Position numbers and translations under genes: made by a program. A stretch of DNA of 25,147 nucleotides, taken from Candidatus Woesearchaeota archaeon. GTDB lineage: Archaea; Nanobdellota; Nanobdellia; Woesearchaeales; GW2011-AR4. The first letter of the stretch is position 1; every line of letters starts with the position of its first letter. The stretch covers positions 511-25,657 of the forward strand of contig DUHN01000017.1 of assembly GCA_013330825.1 (NCBI GenBank). Reading direction: 5' to 3'. This document shows, one piece after another, positions 21,292-25,147 of the stretch. The notes below the pieces were generated by a model, which was given only the letters and a program-made list of their open reading frames with translations, had not been told where the DNA came from and searched no databases.

Positions 21292-22233
21292 ATGGCGGAA
21301 GTGAAGAAGGAAGCGACGCGGGAAGGGTATGGCAAGGCGCTTGTCGAGCTGGGCAGGGCCAACAAGGACGTCGTGGTCCTTGACGCGGACCTCAACGACT
21401 CAACGAAAAGCGACTATTTCAGGGCTGCGTTCCCGGACCGGTTCTTCAACGCGGGCATCGCCGAGCAGGACATGATCGGCATGGCTGCCGGGCTTTCCGT
21501 CTGCGGGAAGATCCCGTATGCCTCGACGTTCGCCATCTTCAGCGAACGGGCGATCGAATTCACGCGCAACATCGTCGCGCGCAACAAGCTCAACGTCAAG
21601 ATCGCTGGCAGCCACGCCGGCATCCATACGGGAGAGGACGGCAAGTCCGCGCAGGCCATCGAGGACATCGCCTTCTACCGCGCCTTGCCGAACATGGCAG
21701 TCATCCAGCCTTGTGACAGCGTGGAGACCCGGAAGGCGGTCTTCGCATTGGCGGAATACAGGGGACCGTCCTATATGAGGCTGCTGAGGAACCCGTTGCC
21801 GATCATTCATGGCGATGGCTACCGGTTCAGGGTGGGGAAAGGGGAAGTGTTGGCGGAAGGCGGCGACGTGGCCATTATTGCCACCGGCACCATGGTCCAT
21901 GAGGCGCTGGCCTCCATCGAGCTGCTGAAAAAAGAGGAGATTGCTGCGACGGTCGTCAATATGCACACCATCAAGCCCTTGGACACTGAATTGATAAGAA
22001 AATTGGCGGAGAAAGCAGGCTGTTTTGTCACGGCAGAAGACCACAATGTCATCGGCGGCCTTGGGGGGGCTGTCGCGGAGCTGTGCGCAAAAGAATGCCC
22101 GGCACCCATCGAGATGGTGGGTGTGCAGGACCGCTTCGGGGAGTCCGGGAAGCCGGCTGAGCTGTACGAGAAGTATGGGCTGACGGCAAAGCATATTGCT
22201 GAGGCGGCCAGAAAGGCAGCAAAGCGGAGATGA
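21292..22233 (+). CDS. Transketolase, C-terminal (pyrimidine-binding) subunit
   Basis: A 313-residue protein. The catalytic glutamate E58 in GIAEQDMIGMAAGL activates the thiamine aminopyrimidine; AGSHAGIHTGEDGKSAQAIEDIA is the substrate/cofactor loop, and the C-terminal third (ATGTMVHEAL, MHTIKPLD, EDHNVIGGLGGAV, DRFGESG) is the transketolase C domain. It starts 51 nt after the N-terminal subunit; GTG 21280 is an alternative start four codons upstream, and neither start has a strong ribosome binding site. It assembles with the preceding subunit into the active enzyme and is followed 6 nt later by the transaldolase. Confidence 0.95.
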   Translation: MAEVKKEATREGYGKALVELGRANKDVVVLDADLNDSTKSDYFRAAFPDRFFNAGIAEQDMIGMAAGLSVCGKIPYASTFAIFSERAIEFTRNIVARNKLNVKIAGSHAGIHTGEDGKSAQAIEDIAFYRALPNMAVIQPCDSVETRKAVFALAEYRGPSYMRLLRNPLPIIHGDGYRFRVGKGEVLAEGGDVAIIATGTMVHEALASIELLKKEEIAATVVNMHTIKPLDTELIRKLAEKAGCFVTAEDHNVIGGLGGAVAELCAKECPAPIEMVGVQDRFGESGKPAELYEKYGLTAKHIAEAARKAAKRR

Positions 22234-22239
22234 CTGAAA

Positions 22240-22890
22240 ATGCAGATTTTTCTTGACACGGCAAATCTGAAAGAGGTGGAAGAGGCAGTCAAATATGGGT
22301 TTTGTGATGGAGTAACTACAAATCCATCATTAATAGCAAAAGAAGGTCTCGATTATAATGATACATTGAAGAAAATAGCCCAGATGGTCAACGGCCCCGT
22401 AAGTGCTGAGACTGTCGCCCTTGATGCAGGAGGAATGCTCGGAGAGGGACGCGCGTTCGCAAAACTCCACAAGAACATCATTGTCAAGGTCCCGTTGACA
22501 AAAGAGGGGCTTCTGGCGTGTCAATTCCTCACCAAGGAAGGCATCCGCGTCAATGTCACTTTATGCTTCTCCGCGAACCAGGCGCTGATGGCCGCGAAGG
22601 CCGGGGCGTTCATCATCTCCCCTTTCGTCGGGCGCCTGGACGACATCGGGCAGACGGGCATGGAGTTGATCAGAGAGATAAGGCACATCTATGATAATTA
22701 TGAGTATCAGACAAAAATACTGGTCGCGTCAGTAAGGCATCCCGTCCACGTCAAGGAATCCGCCATGATCGGCGCGGACATCGCGACCCTGCCCTACAAG
22801 GTATGGGAGCAGCTCTTCACCCACCCCCTGACCGATGCGGGCATCCAGAAGTTCCTGGATGACTGGAAGAAGGTGCCGAAGAAGAGATGA
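22240..22890 (+). CDS. tal: Transaldolase of the small FSA/TalC type
   Basis: A 216-residue TIM-barrel protein, the length of the fructose-6-phosphate aldolase/TalC group. The N terminus is [17 protein letters not shown] is the substrate loop; the Schiff-base lysine is K83 in IIVKVPLT; then [23 protein letters not shown] and VASVRHP. It transfers the dihydroxyacetone unit between sugar phosphates, completing the non-oxidative pentose phosphate branch with transketolase; the fructose-6-phosphate aldolase activity of some relatives cannot be excluded. A GGAGATGA site precedes the ATG. The first ~140 nt are clearly AT-richer than the rest of the gene, giving a mosaic look. Confidence 0.95.
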   Translation: MQIFLDTANLKEVEEAVKYGFCDGVTTNPSLIAKEGLDYNDTLKKIAQMVNGPVSAETVALDAGGMLGEGRAFAKLHKNIIVKVPLTKEGLLACQFLTKEGIRVNVTLCFSANQALMAAKAGAFIISPFVGRLDDIGQTGMELIREIRHIYDNYEYQTKILVASVRHPVHVKESAMIGADIATLPYKVWEQLFTHPLTDAGIQKFLDDWKKVPKKR

Positions 22891-22896
22891 GTGGTT

Positions 22897-22976
22897 CTGA
22901 GACCATTAACTTAAGGCATTTCTCCCGCCGCACCGCCATAGACGGCACTCCAGATTCCTTAACCTAAGGGTCTCAG
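22897..22976. repeat. 80-nt inverted repeat after the transaldolase gene
   Basis: The left arm 22897-22916 (CTGAGACC..TTAAGG) and the right arm 22957-22976 (CCTTAA..GGTCTCAG) are near-perfect complements over 20 nt, around a 40-nt loop that contains a GCCG/CGGC pair. It begins 7 nt after the transaldolase stop and ends 18 nt before the next TATA box. It may end or stabilise the operon transcript, or be a short mobile hairpin element. Confidence 0.7.
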
Positions 22977-22993
22977 TCGTTCTGCTCGAAATG

Positions 22994-23002
22994 TTTAAAA
23001 AG
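22994..23002 (+). promoter_or_regulatory. TATA box of the three-helix membrane protein gene
   Basis: TTTAAAAAG, centred about 29 nt before ATG 23027. An AAAGGAGGT site at 23016-23023 also precedes the ATG, so a slightly earlier transcript start would allow Shine-Dalgarno initiation. Confidence 0.5.
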
Positions 23003-23026
23003 GCGGAATGCGGGAAAGGAGGTTAA

Positions 23027-23383
23027 ATGCACACCTACACCCTGTTCTTCACCATCGTCGTGCATATACTGACTATTCTTGCCCTCATCTACGTCTTCAT
23101 CATCCTCACCAGAGCCGCCAGGATGCAGAAGTCCGAGCTCACCGCGAGATTCGAGTATTGGAGGAGGGAAAAGATATTCAGGAATTCCCTGCTGATACTG
23201 GCGATTGCATTCGTGTTTGATGCCGTCTCCATTTATGGAGCCATATTCCGCGCCTGCGGGGACACCACCGTGGAAGTGACGCAGGTGATAAGCCGCGTAT
23301 TCATCTTCATCTTCATTGTCTACCTGATACAGGCCACAAAGAATATTCCGATGGCGAAGAAGCCCGGCAGCAAGGGCGCGTAA
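23027..23383 (+). CDS. Small membrane protein with three predicted helices
   Basis: A 118-residue protein not recognised by family. Hydrophobic segments lie at about residues 5-28 (TLFFTIVVHILTILALIYVFIIL), 53-72 (LLILAIAFVFDAVSIYGAIF) and 85-102 (VISRVFIFIFIVYLIQA). A basic, Arg/Lys-rich loop after helix 1 (RAARMQKSELTARFEYWRREK) suggests that this loop is cytoplasmic. It has its own TATA box and a good AAAGGAGGT site. It precedes another small membrane gene in the same direction, though that one has its own promoter. No catalytic residues are evident. Confidence 0.75.
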   Translation: MHTYTLFFTIVVHILTILALIYVFIILTRAARMQKSELTARFEYWRREKIFRNSLLILAIAFVFDAVSIYGAIFRACGDTTVEVTQVISRVFIFIFIVYLIQATKNIPMAKKPGSKGA

Positions 23384-23394
23384 AGGGCGTATGC

Positions 23395-23413
23395 GGTGCC
23401 TCTCGCAGGGGCA
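23395..23413 (+). other. Hairpin after the three-helix membrane protein gene
   Basis: A TGCC...GGCA stem with extra inner pairs lies about 10 nt after the stop codon; possibly a transcript end. There is no clear T-tract directly after it. Confidence 0.25.
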
Positions 23414-23444
23414 ACGGTTCCGTCCGGGCTGCTCTGTCGAAAAG

Positions 23445-23452
23445 TATTTAAA
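23445..23452 (+). promoter_or_regulatory. TATA box of the small coiled-coil membrane protein gene
   Basis: TATTTAAA, centred about 57 nt before ATG 23506, predicting a start near 23474 and a leader of about 30 nt, unlike the mostly leaderless neighbours. Confidence 0.5.
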
Positions 23453-23473
23453 GTGCCCTCGCGGGTGATGATT

Positions 23474-23487
23474 ATCCCTTCGGGGAT
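23474..23487 (+). other. UUCG-tetraloop hairpin in a 5' leader
   Basis: ATCCC-TTCG-GGGAT: a perfect 5-bp stem closed by a C(UUCG)G tetraloop, at the predicted 5' end of the transcript and followed by AAAGAGGTG as ribosome binding site. Confidence 0.5.
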
Positions 23488-23505
23488 GAAAAAGAGGTGC
23501 AGAGC

Positions 23506-23712
23506 ATGTTTTTTGACATCGACATCCAACGGCTGATTCTCGCAGTCATCGTCGGCACATTGGCCGCCATCGTCTATTCGCTCCGCGTCCTGGTGCTCAT
23601 GGAGCGCCGCATTGCGAGCATCGAGGGCCACATCGAGCGCCTCATCGAGAAGATCATGCGCGAAGAGATCGTCATAGAGAAGGAAGTGCACGGCCTCAAG
23701 AAGAAAAGGTAG
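23506..23712 (+). CDS. Small single-span membrane protein with coiled coil
   Basis: A 68-residue protein with one membrane segment (about 9-32, LILAVIVGTLAAIVYSLRVLVL) and a C-terminal amphipathic, charged helix (MERRIASIEGHIERLIEKIMREEIVIEKEV) with heptad spacing, ending in LKKKR. It is probably a membrane-tethered oligomeric coiled coil. ATG 23506 follows an AAAGAGGTG site by 8 nt; GTG 23497 would overlap that site. It is convergent with hjc. No family recognised. Confidence 0.7.
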   Translation: MFFDIDIQRLILAVIVGTLAAIVYSLRVLVLMERRIASIEGHIERLIEKIMREEIVIEKEVHGLKKKR

Positions 23713-23748
23713 TTGCTGCCGTTCTCTGTTTTTCTTTGCCTGCTTTCC

Positions 23749-24135
23749 CTATTGCTGGATCAATTCCTCGAACGTGAGCCCCTTCTGCTCCGCCAGGGAG
23801 GCGGAGATGGCGTAGCCCGCCGGCGTCTCCCGGATGTCTTCCAGCATCATGAAGCGCCACTGCCGCGCGATCTTGAGGGCTATCCATGCCTCCGCGCCGA
23901 AGGCCCTGGCGAATGTCCTGACCTGCTCCACGTCGTCCTTGCCGAGGTATTTGGCGGTGCCGCTCGTCACCTTGCACTCGATGGCCAGCTTCCTCCTTGC
24001 GTTCCCGGCCAGCAGGTCCGGGCTCGGGTACTTTGAGGAGCCGCTTCCCGCGACCCGGATGCACGCCCACCCGGCCGCCCAGAACTTGTGCACCAATTCC
24101 CGTTCTGCGTTGATGCCTTTGGATTTGAGGGACAT
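23749..24135 (-). CDS. hjc: Holliday junction resolvase Hjc
   Basis: A 128-residue archaeal resolvase of the PD-(D/E)xK nuclease fold. Catalytic residues line up with Hjc: E11 in NAERELV, D40 in YPSPDLLAG, and E53 and K55 in LAIECK. The RVAGSGSSKYPSPD loop is the typical substrate-binding stretch. As a homodimer it cuts four-way DNA junctions symmetrically during recombination repair. I start at ATG 24135 (MSLKSKG), since a TATA-like box at 24155-24162 sits 24 nt upstream within the last codons of the RNase Z gene; ATG 24153 is six codons longer and lacks support. It is convergent with the small coiled-coil membrane protein. Confidence 0.95.
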   Translation of the reverse strand: MSLKSKGINAERELVHKFWAAGWACIRVAGSGSSKYPSPDLLAGNARRKLAIECKVTSGTAKYLGKDDVEQVRTFARAFGAEAWIALKIARQWRFMMLEDIRETPAGYAISASLAEQKGLTFEELIQQ

Positions 24136-24149
24136 GGTAACGGAGGGAA

Positions 24150-25040
24150 TCACAGTTTTATCTTGAGGAAATCATAGGCGCACGTGCTCTCCGGGAATTT
24201 TTGCCGCGCTTCCTCCTCCAGTTCCGAGACGTCCTTGTACCGCGCGCTGAAGTGGGTGAGGTAGAGCTTGCCGACGCCTGCCCGCGCCGCTATCTGCGCC
24301 GCCTGCGATGCGGTCATGTGGCTGTACTCCTCCCCTTTTCCCTCGAGCGAGGAGGCGTAAGTGGACTCGCAGATGAGGATGTCCGCCTGGTGCGCGAGGG
24401 CGAAGCAGTTCTCGCACAGCCGGGTATCAGTTATGTAGGCCACCTTTCTCCCCTTCTCCATCGTGGAAACATCGTCGGGGGAGATGGCCTTTCCCTTCAC
24501 GGTGACGGCATGCCCTTCCTGGAGCTTTCCGACTATGGGACCCGGCCTGATGCCGAAGTGCTGCAGCTTCCTGGGCAGGATTTTTCTCCTGTCCTTCTCG
24601 ATGAAGGCGTAGCCGAGCGTCTCGATGCCGTGCTCCATGGGCAGCGCCTCAAGCGCGAAATCCTTCCCGTCGTAGAGCCTGCCTTCGGCCACCTCAATTA
24701 TCTTCAGCTCAATGTCCTTGTCGAAGACGAACGCCTTGAACAGGTGGGCGATGCGGTCCTTCGTTCCCCTGGGACCGTAGATCTCTAAAGTCTTGCCGTA
24801 GTCCGTCGCGCTCAGCGTCTGCACCAGACCCGGAAGGCCGAGCACGTGGTCGCCGTGCCAGTGCGTGATGAGCACTTTCGTGACGGCCGTCATCTTCACC
24901 CCCGCCGCCTTGAACTGGCGCTGGATGCCCTCGCCGCAGTCGAACAGCATGCCCTCGGTCTTGTAGCTGAGGAAGACTCCGCTCTGGTTCCTTTCCTTGG
25001 TCGGCACCATTGATGAGGTGCCCAAAAAGGTGATTTCCAT
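24150..25040 (-). CDS. rnz: Ribonuclease Z (tRNA 3' processing endonuclease)
   Basis: A 296-residue MBL-fold endonuclease that removes the 3' trailer from tRNA precursors. Motifs: LGTSSMVPT at the N terminus, FDCGEGIQRQ, the Zn site H60-W-H62-G-D64-H65 in ITHWHGDHVLGLPG, the exosite-bearing middle, MEHGIETLGYAF, ITDTRLCENC, CESTY, HMTASQAAQIA and LTHFSARY. This is the short RNase Z form, as expected in Archaea. The ATG at 25040 lies 26 nt after a TATA box, giving a leaderless transcript. It sits just downstream of, and in the same direction as, a tRNA gene lacking an encoded CCA, which is a fitting substrate type. Confidence 0.97.
   Translation of the reverse strand: MEITFLGTSSMVPTKERNQSGVFLSYKTEGMLFDCGEGIQRQFKAAGVKMTAVTKVLITHWHGDHVLGLPGLVQTLSATDYGKTLEIYGPRGTKDRIAHLFKAFVFDKDIELKIIEVAEGRLYDGKDFALEALPMEHGIETLGYAFIEKDRRKILPRKLQHFGIRPGPIVGKLQEGHAVTVKGKAISPDDVSTMEKGRKVAYITDTRLCENCFALAHQADILICESTYASSLEGKGEEYSHMTASQAAQIAARAGVGKLYLTHFSARYKDVSELEEEARQKFPESTCAYDFLKIKL
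24155..24162 (-). promoter_or_regulatory. TATA-like box of hjc inside the end of rnz
   Basis: The minus strand reads GATAAAAC, centred 24 nt before ATG 24135, within the last rnz codons. Confidence 0.45.
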
Positions 25041-25061
25041 GGGGGGAAGAACAGAAATAGC

Positions 25062-25070
25062 CTATATAAG
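25062..25070 (-). promoter_or_regulatory. TATA box of rnz
   Basis: The minus strand reads CTTATATAG, centred 26 nt before ATG 25040; one of the clearest boxes in the window. Confidence 0.65.
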
Positions 25071-25111
25071 TGTTTCAGTTTTAAAAGAGAAGGAGGTAAT
25101 GAGAAAATAAA

Positions 25112-25147
25112 TGCGGAGAGCAGGATTCGAACCTGCGAAGGCACTAA
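25112..25147 (-). tRNA. 3' end of a tRNA, probably class II (tRNA-Leu likely)
   Basis: The minus strand shows a T arm GCAGG-TTCGAAT-CCTGC (25120-25136), the acceptor 3' strand TCTCCGC (25113-25119) and discriminator A at 25112. No CCA is encoded. The visible variable region ends TTAG-T-GCC-TTC before the T stem, which fits the second half of a long variable arm; with discriminator A this suggests Leu rather than Ser. The anticodon lies outside the window. Confidence 0.85.

Noticed and set aside
22897..22976. CRISPR repeat or tandem-repeat array
   Set aside because: There is only one inverted-repeat pair and no regularly spaced direct repeats here or elsewhere in the window.

Overview
The window reads as a GC-rich archaeal chromosome segment, most likely from a DPANN-type lineage (Woesearchaeota- or Diapherotrites-like; lineage is inference). 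Support for Archaea comes from the NurA, Hjc and RNase Z genes, a secreted Lon-type serine protease of the archaeal kind, split transketolase subunits, a tRNA without an encoded CCA end, and TATA boxes centred about 24-30 nt before many start codons, which implies leaderless transcripts. Genes inside operons use Shine-Dalgarno sites instead.

Region 1 (1-8462) is rich in surface proteins. It holds the 3' end of a cadherin/Ig-like repeat protein, a pilin-like protein, a YggS-type PLP protein, and two divergently transcribed gene pairs that face each other across an 86-bp promoter region. Each pair has a small membrane-anchored protein (the two are paralogous: conserved Cys, QGG-Y motif, YY-YxR motif) followed by a large secreted beta-rich protein. 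One large protein carries two peptidoglycan-binding domains and a lytic-transglycosylase-like domain, which is striking in an archaeon.

Region 2 (8463-13495) holds a Rieske ferredoxin, a tRNA-dihydrouridine synthase, a PfkB kinase, an MBLAC1-like metallo-hydrolase, a phospholipid-methyltransferase-like enzyme and a NurA nuclease. Between the last two lies a roughly 200-bp element with terminal inverted repeats and a 6-7 bp flanking direct repeat (MITE-like). Its structured 57-nt core recurs at 20220-20276 with a compensatory base-pair change.

Region 3 (13496-18960) is a topA / secreted Lon-like protease / PLD-family lipoprotein operon followed by a glutaredoxin.

Region 4 (19060-22890) holds a 46-aa extremely acidic protein, a second PfkB kinase, and the non-oxidative pentose phosphate genes: transketolase N, transketolase C and an FSA/TalC-type transaldolase.

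Region 5 (22891-25147) holds a hairpin-forming inverted repeat, two small membrane proteins, Hjc and RNase Z on the minus strand, and the 3' end of a minus-strand tRNA at the window edge. No CRISPR array, rRNA or complete insertion sequence was seen. No gene-free stretch exceeds 300 bases; the longest are 12217-12463 and 20125-20397, both described below.
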